NCBI GenBank assembly: GCA_037968495.1
Contig: JBBKVP010000060.1
Span: 19,655 to 83,654 of the forward strand
Origin: Aestuarierythrobacter sp037968495
GTDB lineage: Bacteria; Pseudomonadota; Alphaproteobacteria; Sphingomonadales; Sphingomonadaceae
Length of the DNA: 64,000 bases
Direction: 5' to 3'
Positions 32,860 through 42,198 of this stretch are shown piece after piece. The notes beneath the pieces were generated by a model that saw only the letters and a program-made list of their open reading frames with translations, ran no database searches and had not been told where the DNA came from. Within the stretch, counting starts at the first letter, position 1. Each line of letters starts with the position of its first letter. The translations under genes were made by a program, and so were the position numbers.

Positions 32860-35166
32860 ATGGCCGAAGCGGACGCCGCGACCACCGAGAAGAATGTGCG
32901 GCTGCAAGTCGCGGCAGCACGGCAGGAAGAGAGCGGACAGGGCATTGCCCGGATGCCGAAGTCCGCTTTTGCAGCGCTTGGTATTGCCGAAGGCGATTTG
33001 GTGGAGATCACTGGAAAACGCTCAACACCAGCCATTGCAGTCCCGGCCTATCCTGAAGATCAAGCACTGGATGTCATCCGGCTCGACGGCCTTCAGCGCG
33101 CTAATGCGGAAACCGGTTCGGGTGAGCATGTGAAGGTCACAAAAGTCGAATCACGCGCTGCCACGCGGGTTGTCTTCGCACCTGCACAACGCGAGATGCG
33201 GCTTCAGGGGCCAACACAGGCGTTAAAACGCAACTTCTTTCGCAAGCCTTTGGTCACCGGCGATCTTGTCGCGACGACCGGCCAACAGCCGGTGCAGAAC
33301 ATGCCCGATGAAGTGCGGCGGATGTTCAATCAACCTGCCTATGCGCTCACCCAGATTCGCCTCCGCGTTGTATCGACCGTGCCCAAAGGCGTGGTCCATA
33401 TTGACGAAAACACCGAAGTCGAATTGCGCGCCGAGTTTGCCGAGGCCAATGAAGGCCGCGCAGTTGTGAACTACGATGATGTCGGCGGCATGGGCGATAC
33501 GATCCAGCAGCTGCGCGAGATGGTCGAACTGCCGCTGCGCTTCCCCGAGATTTTCACGCGGCTGGGTGTTGATCCCCCGCGCGGTGTGTTGCTCCATGGC
33601 CCTCCCGGTACCGGCAAAACGCGGCTGGCGCAGGCCGTCGCAAACGAAAGCGACGCCGAATTTTTCACTATCAACGGCCCCGAAATCATGGGTTCCGCCT
33701 ATGGTGAGAGCGAAAAGCGTCTGCGCGAAGTTTTCGAGGAGGCAACCCGCGCGGCCCCTTCGATCCTGTTTATCGACGAGATTGACTCGATCGCGCCCAA
33801 GCGCGGCCAAGTGCAGGGCGAAGCTGAAAAGCGCCTGGTTGCTCAGCTCCTGACGCTAATGGATGGCCTCGAATCACGCGTAAATCTGGTGATCATCGCT
33901 GCGACCAATCGGCCCGATGCCATTGACGAGGCGCTGCGCCGTCCAGGCCGCTTCGACCGCGAAATCGTGATTGGTGTTCCTGACGAAAAGGGCCGCCGCG
34001 AGATTTTGGGTATCCACACACGTGGTATGCCGCTGGGCGATAGGGTTGATCTGCAGGAACTGGCGCGCACAACGCATGGTTTCGTGGGGGCCGACCTCGC
34101 CGCGCTCACCCGAGAGGCAGCTATCGAAGCCGTCCGGCGGATTATGCCCAAGCTCGACCTGGATGAGCGGACTATCCCGCCTGAAGTGCTCGAAAACCTG
34201 TTGGTTACACGCGAAGATTTTGTCGATGCACTCAAGCGCGTGCAGCCTTCCGCCATGCGCGAAGTCATGGTGCAAGTGCCTGATGTCGGCTGGGACGATT
34301 TGGGCGGACTCGACGATGCGCGCGACAAGCTTCACGAGGGGATCGAGCTTCCGCTCAAGAACCCCGAAACCTTCCGCCGCCTCGGCATTCGCCCGGCCAA
34401 GGGCTTCCTGCTTTATGGTCCGCCCGGCACCGGCAAGACTTTGCTCGCCAAAGCCGTTGCCAAGGAAGCCCAGGCAAACTTCATATCGATGAAAAGCAGC
34501 GATCTGCTGAGCAAATGGTTTGGCGAGAGCGAGCAGCAGATCGCCAAGATGTTCGCCCGGGCCCGTGCGGTTGCGCCGTGCATCATCTTTATCGATGAGA
34601 TCGACAGTCTGGTCCCGGCACGCGGTTCAGGCAGTGCGGAGCCGCAGGTCACAGCCCGCGTGGTCAACACAATCCTGGCTGAGATGGACGGGATGGAAGA
34701 ACTGCAGTCGGTGGTTGTGATTGGTGCAACCAACCGCCCCGCTTTGGTCGATCCGGCATTGTTGCGTCCGGGCCGCTTTGACGAGCTTGTCTATGTCGGT
34801 ACGCCCGACAAGCCGGGCCGCGAGCACATCCTCAAAATCCACACGCGCAACATGCCGCTCGCCAAAGATGTCGATCTGGCTCTCATCGCCGGCAATACGG
34901 AGCGCTTCACTGGCGCTGATCTGGAAGATGTCGTTCGCCGCGCTGGCCTCACCGCCATCCGCCGTGCCGGTTCAGACGTCAAGCAAGTCAAGAAGTCCGA
35001 CTTCGCTGAAGCACTCAGAGATTCGCGCGCGACTGTTACCGAGAAGATGGAGCAGGAATACTCCCAGATGAAGGGCGAGCTGAAGAAGCGCGCCGCCGCG
35101 GTCAATCCGATCGGCTTCCTGCATGATGGCATGTTTGAACCGACGCGCGACAGCAAGCACGATTGA
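32860..35166 (+). CDS. CDC48/p97-like double AAA+ ATPase
   Basis: 768 residues with the full layout of archaeal/eukaryotic CDC48 (VCP): an N-terminal double-psi barrel substrate domain (VRLQVAAARQEESGQGIARMPKSAFAALG...) and two AAA modules, D1 (HGPPGTGKTRLAQA, ILFIDEIDSIAPKR, NRPDAIDEALRRPGRFDRE) and D2 (YGPPGTGKTLLAKA, IIFIDEIDSLVPARG, NRPALVDPALLRPGRFDEL). Both Walker motifs and arginine fingers look intact. It should unfold proteins for degradation or disassembly. ATG 32860 has AGGAG upstream. An attenuator-like hairpin precedes it. Rare outside certain bacterial groups. Confidence 0.94.
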   Translation: MAEADAATTEKNVRLQVAAARQEESGQGIARMPKSAFAALGIAEGDLVEITGKRSTPAIAVPAYPEDQALDVIRLDGLQRANAETGSGEHVKVTKVESRAATRVVFAPAQREMRLQGPTQALKRNFFRKPLVTGDLVATTGQQPVQNMPDEVRRMFNQPAYALTQIRLRVVSTVPKGVVHIDENTEVELRAEFAEANEGRAVVNYDDVGGMGDTIQQLREMVELPLRFPEIFTRLGVDPPRGVLLHGPPGTGKTRLAQAVANESDAEFFTINGPEIMGSAYGESEKRLREVFEEATRAAPSILFIDEIDSIAPKRGQVQGEAEKRLVAQLLTLMDGLESRVNLVIIAATNRPDAIDEALRRPGRFDREIVIGVPDEKGRREILGIHTRGMPLGDRVDLQELARTTHGFVGADLAALTREAAIEAVRRIMPKLDLDERTIPPEVLENLLVTREDFVDALKRVQPSAMREVMVQVPDVGWDDLGGLDDARDKLHEGIELPLKNPETFRRLGIRPAKGFLLYGPPGTGKTLLAKAVAKEAQANFISMKSSDLLSKWFGESEQQIAKMFARARAVAPCIIFIDEIDSLVPARGSGSAEPQVTARVVNTILAEMDGMEELQSVVVIGATNRPALVDPALLRPGRFDELVYVGTPDKPGREHILKIHTRNMPLAKDVDLALIAGNTERFTGADLEDVVRRAGLTAIRRAGSDVKQVKKSDFAEALRDSRATVTEKMEQEYSQMKGELKKRAAAVNPIGFLHDGMFEPTRDSKHD

Positions 35167-35196
35167 CCTTGCGGAGTTTAGCTTAGTCGGAGGAGG

Positions 35197-36273
35197 TTAC
35201 TGGGCCGCCCTGGAATTGGCGGCTTCGACTTCGAGCCGGTGGCGAATAAGTGCATCGGGCATTTGAATGCGCAGCCATTCAATCATGTGCTCGCGTACAT
35301 CGCAGCGCAATTCGAACAAGGTGGCAATCGTGGCGGCGCTCATGGCGAGCCTTAGCTCGATCGATTCGGGATGGGTTTCCGTCATGAGTAGTTTGGCAGT
35401 TCGGCCGTCCCACAACTCATGGCTTTCAGTATAGCGAACAAATTCCGCCCGCACGGGGTCGACTGCGGTTGATGGGTCCAAGTGCAGAAATACAGGTCCG
35501 GTAAGTGCTTCGCTCTGGCGCGACCAATTCTCGAAACTGTCATCGAGAAACCGGCTGGTCGGCACAATCACAACGCGCTCGTCCCATGTCCGCATCACTA
35601 CAAAACTCATACGAATTTCTTCTACCCGGCCGGTATGTCCGTCGACCACGATCAGGTCGCCCAAGCGCAGCGGCTCGGTGATCGCCATTTGAAGGCCCGA
35701 TATTAGCGACTTTAGCGCTGGCTGTGCGGCTGCACCGACCGCCAAGGCCGCAAGGCCGGCAGAGGCCATCAAGGTTACGCCGATATTGCGGACCTGCGGA
35801 ATGCCGAGCAGCATCAGTCCTACCGTGACGAATATAATTCCAAATGCCGCCACGCGGCTGAGGATTTCGACGCGCGTTTTGCGGCTGCGCGCCGCGGCTA
35901 AGTCGTCATAAGCTTCTGCCTGAATCTCGAGTGCAGCGGAAAATGCGCGAACAATCGACAATGCAACCCAGCCAAGCAAGGCAGGGACTACGAATCGCGC
36001 GATTTCACTCCATACCATTCCGACGAGCCTGTCAGATTCGGCGACGATGGAAAAAGCCACTGCGACAAATGACCAGCGCATCGGGCGATAAAGACGGTCA
36101 AACACCATCTTGTCAGTCTCGGTCCGGGTCTTGCTGGCAATGCGGTCCAGAACTGCAAAAATAAGGCGATGCAGAATTAGCGCCACGAGCAGCGCAATGC
36201 CGAGCGCAATCGCTGCCCTTACTGTCTCGTCCCAGCTGATGCTAAGCGAAGAAAAATCGAATATACCGTTCAT
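35197..36273 (-). CDS. Mechanosensitive ion channel (MscS family)
   Basis: 358-residue membrane protein with about four helices (VRAAIALGIALLVALILHRLIFAVL, SFVAVAFSIVAES, FVVPALLGWVALSIVRAF, VAAFGIIFVTVGLMLLG), the pore-like helix LMASAGLAALAVGAAAQPALKSLISGL, and a C-terminal MscS beta/alpha domain (LIVVDGHTGRVEEIRMSFVVMRTWDERVVIVPTSRF). No BON domain or signal peptide, unlike the channel at 18065, so it is a separate paralogue. Convergent with the CDC48-like gene. Confidence 0.9.
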   Translation of the reverse strand: MNGIFDFSSLSISWDETVRAAIALGIALLVALILHRLIFAVLDRIASKTRTETDKMVFDRLYRPMRWSFVAVAFSIVAESDRLVGMVWSEIARFVVPALLGWVALSIVRAFSAALEIQAEAYDDLAAARSRKTRVEILSRVAAFGIIFVTVGLMLLGIPQVRNIGVTLMASAGLAALAVGAAAQPALKSLISGLQMAITEPLRLGDLIVVDGHTGRVEEIRMSFVVMRTWDERVVIVPTSRFLDDSFENWSRQSEALTGPVFLHLDPSTAVDPVRAEFVRYTESHELWDGRTAKLLMTETHPESIELRLAMSAATIATLFELRCDVREHMIEWLRIQMPDALIRHRLEVEAANSRAAQ

Positions 36274-36311
36274 GCAGGCCCTCTAACTTGTGGCCAGCGA
36301 TGCTGGCAAGC

Positions 36312-37607
36312 TTAGTCGCTTAGCGGAAAGCGAATATCGATACATGCGCCGCTATCTTCGAAGCGGCGTTCGATGCTGCCTTGTAACTGCCGGGCGGCGC
36401 TTATCATCAGCATGCTGCCAAAGCCTTCGCGTGTTCCCGGCTCAATTTTCTTGGCGCAGAATTCACGCCATTCGATTGCCAACTCGCCGCCAGACATTGC
36501 CCATCTCACTTCGACGCGCCCGCCATCAGCCCATGCCCCATATTTGACCGCATTGGTCGTGAGTTCATGCAGTACCAGTCCAAGCGGTGTCACCTGCTTG
36601 GTCGGCAGGCGCACGTCCGGGCCTTCAAGAGAATATGAACGGTCTTTAGAAATGTATGGTGCAAAGCTGGTTTCGATGAGTGTCTTTAGCTCCGCGACTG
36701 GTTCGCCGGGCGAGCCCTGCGTCACCTCATGCGCTTTCAGCAAGGCGTGGATGCGCTCTGATATACGGTCGATAACGGGCTTTGATTCAGGGGCGTCGCG
36801 GCCAGTCATTCGTACAATCGCCAGGATCACTGCGAAGATGTTCTTTACCCGGTGATTGAGCTCGCGCGTCAGCAAATCGGCCCGGTCGCGTGCCTGACGT
36901 AGCGCCGCGGCATTGGCTGCCTCGGCTTCGGCCCGCGCGGCGCGCGAAGCCTGCTCGAAACCGAATAATAATGCGATAAGGATGAAGAAAAACAATCCGC
37001 CCAGCAGCGGCAAGACACGGCCTTCGGTGATGGCAGTCTGGGCGGTCGAATCCGCCAGCAGGCGATTCTCCATATTCTCCATTTGCCTGATGTTTTGGCG
37101 CAGGCTCTGCATTGTCTCCTGCTTGGAGGCCACGAGAATGTCGCGCTGGGCATCGCGGATCTGGCCAGCGTTTATCAGTTCAACGGATTTTTCCAGAGCG
37201 GCAAACTTCTCTTCTGCATCTGCTTCGATCAAATCGAATAGCTCTGCCTGTTGCGGCGTCCTATCCGGCCCAAGTAAGTTGTCGAGTCGATCAAGCGCGC
37301 TGCGATAGGTTTCGCGGCCTACCGTATATGGTGTCAGATGCTGGCGGTTGAGAGAAATAAGATAGCCGCGCTGACCCGCTTCGGCGTTAATCGCTGCGCG
37401 GCTGATATTGCGCAGTTCGAGCAAAATCTCGCTGGTTTTCTGCATTTGCTGCCGCTCTTGCCGTTCGGCCTCCACGGTTTCGTAAATGAGCACGATGGAA
37501 CCAAGCAGCGACGCCGCGATAATCAGAAAGACCAGTATCGCTCGCCAATTAGCTAGCGCGAGCTTGTTCGAACGCGTTTTGTCAGTTGTGATCGGTGGCT
37601 TTGGCAT
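36312..37607 (-). CDS. HWE-family sensor histidine kinase with CHASE3-like domain
   Basis: 431 residues. A transmembrane helix (22-43), a periplasmic CHASE3-like helical domain (~45-195, with AGQRGYLISLNRQHL), a second helix (200-218), and an HWE kinase core: His252 in LNHRVKNIFAVILAIVRMT, N-box HELTTNAVKYGAWADGGRVEVRW, and the W-x-E in IEWREF. The G-box GFGSMLMISAARQLQG follows. HWE kinases often answer light or stress signals through SDRR or PhyR-type partners; no response regulator is adjacent, so this is an orphan kinase. Confidence 0.92.
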   Translation of the reverse strand: MPKPPITTDKTRSNKLALANWRAILVFLIIAASLLGSIVLIYETVEAERQERQQMQKTSEILLELRNISRAAINAEAGQRGYLISLNRQHLTPYTVGRETYRSALDRLDNLLGPDRTPQQAELFDLIEADAEEKFAALEKSVELINAGQIRDAQRDILVASKQETMQSLRQNIRQMENMENRLLADSTAQTAITEGRVLPLLGGLFFFILIALLFGFEQASRAARAEAEAANAAALRQARDRADLLTRELNHRVKNIFAVILAIVRMTGRDAPESKPVIDRISERIHALLKAHEVTQGSPGEPVAELKTLIETSFAPYISKDRSYSLEGPDVRLPTKQVTPLGLVLHELTTNAVKYGAWADGGRVEVRWAMSGGELAIEWREFCAKKIEPGTREGFGSMLMISAARQLQGSIERRFEDSGACIDIRFPLSD

Positions 37608-37609
37608 GT

Positions 37610-40462
37610 CTAATGCGCAGCGTCCCAGCTGATTCCATAACCGATTTCAATGCCGAGCGGGACATCGAGCTTAACAGCGGGCTGTGCAGCATTGGCCATG
37701 ACCCGTTCTATCACAGGCTTGGCGGCTTCGACATCGCCCTCCGGCACTTCGAAGACCAATTCATCGTGGACTTGCAGCAACATGCGGACATTCCCCAGCC
37801 CTGCCTCGGCCAGCGCCGGGTTCATGCGGACCATCGCGCGTTTGATGATATCGGCGCTGGTGCCCTGTATCGGCGCGTTGATGGCTGCACGTTCGCTGCC
37901 TTGCCGCTCGTTCGGGTTCTTGGATGAAATGCGCGGGAACCACGTTTTGCGGCCAAACAGCGTTTCGGAATACCCCTTCTCGCGCACGCTTTCCAAGGTC
38001 GCGTGCATATAGCGCTGGATGCCAGGGAAGCGTTCGAAATAGCGGTCGATCATCGCCTGCGCTTCGTCGGGTTCGACCTCGAGCCGGCCCGCCAGTCCCC
38101 AACGGCTGATGCCGTAAAGGATGGCGAAGTTGATCGTCTTGGCCTGCGCGCGGGTTTCGCGGGTTACTTCGCCGAACAGTTCGTTGGCAGTCCGGTTGTG
38201 AATGTCTTCACCTGCCGCAAACGCTGCCTTCAGTTCCGGCACGTCGGCCATATGCGCCGCCAGTCTCAGTTCGATCTGACTATAATCGGCAGCCATCAGC
38301 ACATTGCCTTTGTCGGCAACAAAAGCCTGACGGATCTGGCGGCCGATAGCGGTACGGATGGGGATGTTCTGCAGGTTGGGATCGGTTGAGGACAGACGCC
38401 CGGTCTGCGCGCCTGCAAGCATATAGGATGTGTGAACGCGTTGCGTATCGGGATTGATCGCCGCCTGCAGCGCATCCGTATAGGTGCTCTTGAGCTTGGC
38501 GAGCTGGCGCCATTCGAGCACTTTGGTGGCGACTGCCGCGCCCTGATCTGCAAGCTTTTCGAGCATGTTCTGATCGGTGGAATATTGCCCGCTTTTGCCC
38601 TTGCGCCCGCCCTTGTAACCAAGCTTGTCGAACAGGATCTCGCCCAACTGCTTGGGACTTCCGATGGTGAATTCCTGCCCTGCGGCCTTATGGATTTCCT
38701 TTTCTAGCCCGGCGATAGTTTCTGCAAACTCGCCCGAAAGCCGGGCCAGCGCCTCGCGGTCGACCTTGATCCCGTGACGTTCCATACCGGCGACAACTGG
38801 TATCAGCGGGCGATCAACGCGCTCATAAACCATCGAAGAGTGCTCCGTGGCGAGGCGGGGCTTGAGATGCTTGTAAAGCCGCCAAGTTACGTCCGCATCC
38901 TCGGCAGCATATTCGGTTGCCTTGTCCAGCGGCACTTCGCCGAAGGGAATCTGTTTCTTACCGGTGCCGCAAACTTCCTTGAAGCTCAGCGGCGTATGGC
39001 CAAGATGGCGCTGGCTGAGTTCGTCCATACCATGACCGCCGCCAATTCCGTCGAGAGAACGGCCCGCATCGAGATCGAAGCTGATGACCATCGTGTCGTC
39101 GACCGGCGCAACTTGAATGTGGTGCCGCGCGAAGATGTTGAGATCATATTTAAAGTTCTGGCCGACCTTCACCACCGCGCCGCTTTCCAGCAGCGGTTTG
39201 ATGGCAGCGATGGCGGCATCGAAGTCTATTTGCTTGGGTTTCTCGGCAAACATATCCGTGCCGCCATGTCTCAGCGGGACATAGCACGCATCATTGGGCC
39301 CCAAGGCGAGACTGAATCCGACCAGATCGGCGCTTATCGCATCGAGCGAACTCGTTTCCGTATCCACCGCGACCAGCCGCGCGGCGAAGGCGCGGTCGAT
39401 CCATTGCTGAAGGGCGGCCAAGTCTTGCACGCAGACATAGGCGCTGCGATCCAATGTCGGCATGTCCGGTAACGGCTGCCTGTTACCGTGCAGCGAAGCG
39501 GGCTCGCCTGTCTTGTCTGCCTTTGCCGGGTTGAGCTCGTTCTTGCGGTCCGGACTGCCGCTGCCAGCATCAAGGCGGCGGAGCAGGCTGGAAAAGCCGT
39601 GCGTCTCCAGAAAGGCGGCGAGCGGTTCCTGCGGGATCGTCTCTAGCGCGAAATCCTCGATTGCAATCGGAAGATCGCAATCTTCCTTGAGCGTCACCAG
39701 CACCCGGCTGAGCTCGGCCATTTCGCGGCCCTCGAGCATGCGTTCCTTTAGCTTCGACTTCTTCATGTCAGGCGCAGCGTCGAGCGCGGCGGTCAGATTG
39801 CCATGTTCCTGGATCAGTTTGGTCGCGGTCTTGGGGCCAACACCATAAATGCCGGGAATATTGTCAGCAGTATCGCCCATTAGCGCCAGCACATCGCCGA
39901 CCAGTTCAGGCTTCACACCGAATTTCTCCTCGACCTCAGCCACACCGATTCGGGCGTTCTTCATAGTGTCGAGCATGTCGATCTTGCCGCCACTGGCCGA
40001 ATCGGTCCCGACCAATTGCATCAAATCCTTGTCCGAGGAGACGATGGTAACGTCCCAGCCGCGCGCCGCCGCTGACCGGGCATAAGATGCGATAATATCG
40101 TCGGCTTCGAGGCCAGCTTCTTCGATGCAGGCGAGGCTAAACGCGCGCGTCGCATCGCGAATCAGCGGGAATTGTGGCCGCAAATCTTCGGGCGGCGGCG
40201 GGCGGTTCGCCTTATACTCGGGGTAGATTTCATTGCGGAAGCTCTTGGAATCCTTGTCGAGAATCACCGCAAGGTGGGTCGGGCCGTCTGCCTTATTCAG
40301 GTCTTCGGCCAGCTTCCACAGCATAGTTGTGTAACCATAAACGGCCCCGACAGGCGTGCCTTCCTTGTTGGTGAGCGGCGGAAGCCTATGATAAGCGCGA
40401 AAAATATAGGCTGACCCATCAACCAGATAAAGATGCTGCTTCGCGGTAGTTTTCTCGGACAT
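37610..40462 (-). CDS. polA: DNA polymerase I
   Basis: 950-residue Pol I for Okazaki fragment processing and repair. N-terminal 5'-3' flap exonuclease (LYLVDGSAYIFRAYHRL...), a middle 3'-5' proofreading domain with intact DxE (AVDTETSSLDAISADLVG), and the polymerase domain with AADYSQIELRLAAHMADVPELKAAF (motif A), RAQAKTINFAILYGISRWGLA (motif B), LLQVHDELVFEVPE (motif C). ATG 40462 chosen; a longer frame upstream has no family match. Two bases before the histidine kinase start on the same strand, so a shared transcript is possible. Confidence 0.97.
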   Translation of the reverse strand: MSEKTTAKQHLYLVDGSAYIFRAYHRLPPLTNKEGTPVGAVYGYTTMLWKLAEDLNKADGPTHLAVILDKDSKSFRNEIYPEYKANRPPPPEDLRPQFPLIRDATRAFSLACIEEAGLEADDIIASYARSAAARGWDVTIVSSDKDLMQLVGTDSASGGKIDMLDTMKNARIGVAEVEEKFGVKPELVGDVLALMGDTADNIPGIYGVGPKTATKLIQEHGNLTAALDAAPDMKKSKLKERMLEGREMAELSRVLVTLKEDCDLPIAIEDFALETIPQEPLAAFLETHGFSSLLRRLDAGSGSPDRKNELNPAKADKTGEPASLHGNRQPLPDMPTLDRSAYVCVQDLAALQQWIDRAFAARLVAVDTETSSLDAISADLVGFSLALGPNDACYVPLRHGGTDMFAEKPKQIDFDAAIAAIKPLLESGAVVKVGQNFKYDLNIFARHHIQVAPVDDTMVISFDLDAGRSLDGIGGGHGMDELSQRHLGHTPLSFKEVCGTGKKQIPFGEVPLDKATEYAAEDADVTWRLYKHLKPRLATEHSSMVYERVDRPLIPVVAGMERHGIKVDREALARLSGEFAETIAGLEKEIHKAAGQEFTIGSPKQLGEILFDKLGYKGGRKGKSGQYSTDQNMLEKLADQGAAVATKVLEWRQLAKLKSTYTDALQAAINPDTQRVHTSYMLAGAQTGRLSSTDPNLQNIPIRTAIGRQIRQAFVADKGNVLMAADYSQIELRLAAHMADVPELKAAFAAGEDIHNRTANELFGEVTRETRAQAKTINFAILYGISRWGLAGRLEVEPDEAQAMIDRYFERFPGIQRYMHATLESVREKGYSETLFGRKTWFPRISSKNPNERQGSERAAINAPIQGTSADIIKRAMVRMNPALAEAGLGNVRMLLQVHDELVFEVPEGDVEAAKPVIERVMANAAQPAVKLDVPLGIEIGYGISWDAAH

Positions 40463-40683
40463 GAGCGCTTCGTAGCAGTGCCTGCGCGCGCGGTCAGCCG
40501 AATTTCCCACAGGCAAAAATGGCAGAAAACGGGCAATTATGGCAAAATCGGGCCAAAAAAAGGCAAAAGAGCTTGCATCCGCCACAATGCCGCCTTATTT
40601 AGCTCTCGAAGTTTGCGACCAGCAAGCCTCGTATGAAGCAAATCCGCTTCATATCTTTACTCGCTGTTCAAGGAATTGATCTT

Positions 40684-40932
40684 ATGCGTAAATTCGTAAT
40701 CGCTACTGCTGCTGTTGCAGCTCTTTCGCTCGCCGCTTGCTCGGAAGGCACAACTGACACCGCTGGTGAAGCTGCTGAAGGCGCAATGGCCGACGTAGAA
40801 GCTAATGCTGATGCCGCTGGCGAAGCTGTTGAAGGCGCTGCTGTTGAAGGCGCTGCTGCTGTTGAAGGCGCTGCCGTCGAAGCTGAAGCTGCTGTTGAAG
40901 GCGAAACCGAAGCTGAAGCTGCTGCTGAATAA
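40684..40932 (+). CDS. Ala/Glu-rich lipoprotein with VEGAA repeats
   Basis: 82 residues. MRKFVIATAAVAALSLAAC is a signal peptide with lipobox (Cys19). The mature part is a low-complexity Ala/Glu/Val repeat (VEGAA units). AAGGAA before ATG 40684 settles the start. A strong terminator follows its stop. Divergent from polA by 221 bases. Composition like the lipoproteins at 5656 and 49997. Function unknown; the extended acidic helix may tether or space the envelope. Confidence 0.75.
   Translation: MRKFVIATAAVAALSLAACSEGTTDTAGEAAEGAMADVEANADAAGEAVEGAAVEGAAAVEGAAVEAEAAVEGETEAEAAAE
40828..40875 (+). repeat. Tandem 15-base repeat inside the lipoprotein gene
   Basis: The unit GTTGAAGGCGCTGCT (VEGAA) occurs at 40828, 40843 and, after a 3-base insert, at 40861 with one change. 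Unit length is a multiple of three, so copy-number change by slippage would keep the frame. Confidence 0.85.
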
Positions 40933-40954
40933 GCTAGCGACTTTTGAATTCGCG

Positions 40955-40985
40955 AAGGGCGGAGCCGGAAGGCTCCGCCCTTTTC
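40955..40985 (+). terminator. Intrinsic terminator of the VEGAA lipoprotein gene
   Basis: 12-base perfect arms (40955-40966 / 40971-40982) around GGAA, followed by a T-rich tail (CCTTTTC). It lies 22 bases after the stop codon. Confidence 0.9.
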
Positions 40986-41035
40986 ATTTGTGCTTTAGAA
41001 TGGCACGGCCTTCGCCGCTGGATAGGTCGGCTGCC

Positions 41036-42055
41036 TCAGTTGGCAGATCGTGACCAGCCACGTTGCTGCGAGTTGGTATAACCTTCGTAAATGGCGCTGG
41101 CGATCGAAGCGATCTTCGCTTCGCGGTTGGAGCGTGTTCCCTGACCAGTCACATAAATCGCGACCGCAATCGAACGGCCATCCGGTGCAGTGATCACCCC
41201 AATATCACTTGATGTGTTGTTGAGCGACCCGGTCTTATGGGCAACCAGCGCATTGGCCGGCAGCAATTTGGGAATGCGGCGCGTGCCCGTGCGGCAACGC
41301 TCCATCGCGCCGATCACGACCCTGCGGCTTGATGGCGTCAGCCATCTGCCCTGATAGAGGCCGGATAAAAGCTCGACCATCGCGCGGGGCGTTGCGCTAT
41401 CGCGCTCATCAATGAAGGTCGCGGGATCAAATTCGCCATCATCGCGCACCAAAGTGGCAATATCGCGGTCGATGCGAACCTCTTTGATACCTGAACGGCG
41501 CAACCAGTCATTGACCTTATCGGTCCCGCCCACCGCAGCGAGCATCGCGTCAGTCGCGGAATTGCTGCTGCGGGTGATCATGGATTCGATCAGTTCGCGG
41601 GCAGTGTAATATTGGCCTCGCTTCACAGGCGCAGCGCGGCTCGAATATTTGGCAGAGCGGATCGGGTGGAGCAGCGGGTAGCGATCGTCCAGCGACCAGC
41701 GGCCCTTGTCGACGCCCTCAAGAAAAGTTGCTGCAATGGCAATTTTACTGGTGCTGGCCATCGGGAAACGCTGGTCGCCCAGAATTGCGACTTCACGGCC
41801 TGTTGCAAGATCAACCGCCGCCACACCAATGCGGCCATTGTCGCCATTGGCAAGGATCGCAATCTGGTGTTCCAGCGGAGTGTCATAGCGCGCGGCGTAA
41901 TCCTGCGGCGCGCGAACTTCCGTACCCAGCGCATTGTCGAAAGCGGATTCGAAATTATAGCCCTGCGCGTTGGCCGGTGCCTGCGCGGAAAAAGCCGCAA
42001 AGCCCAGCGCTGCTGCAGCAGCGATCTTACCAATTGCGCCTCGAAAATTTCTCAT
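41036..42055 (-). CDS. Class A beta-lactamase-fold serine hydrolase without the general-base Glu
   Basis: 339 residues with signal peptide (IAAAAALGFAAFSAQAPANA). Motifs: S101-x-x-K104 (STSK), S163-S164-N165 in place of SDN, and K274-T275-G276. The region DERDSATPRAM corresponds to the omega-loop end (RDTTTPxAM) of class A enzymes, but aligning RIDRDIATLV with the family's RLDRWEPELN puts Ile199 where the deacylating Glu166 stands. It may therefore bind and acylate beta-lactams or peptidoglycan without efficient turnover, or act as a peptidase. Resistance activity should not be assumed. Confidence 0.82.
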   Translation of the reverse strand: MRNFRGAIGKIAAAAALGFAAFSAQAPANAQGYNFESAFDNALGTEVRAPQDYAARYDTPLEHQIAILANGDNGRIGVAAVDLATGREVAILGDQRFPMASTSKIAIAATFLEGVDKGRWSLDDRYPLLHPIRSAKYSSRAAPVKRGQYYTARELIESMITRSSNSATDAMLAAVGGTDKVNDWLRRSGIKEVRIDRDIATLVRDDGEFDPATFIDERDSATPRAMVELLSGLYQGRWLTPSSRRVVIGAMERCRTGTRRIPKLLPANALVAHKTGSLNNTSSDIGVITAPDGRSIAVAIYVTGQGTRSNREAKIASIASAIYEGYTNSQQRGWSRSAN

Positions 42056-42198
42056 GCCTGTATGAATACCCCAATCATGCCTTTCGAATCCTTAACGGCA
42101 GAGGATTCGGTCAAACAAGAGCGAACTCGGCGCTGAGCGACGAAGCGGGCTGGAATGACGCCCTGTGGATAACTCAGTGAGTAGTGTGGAGCTGTTGG

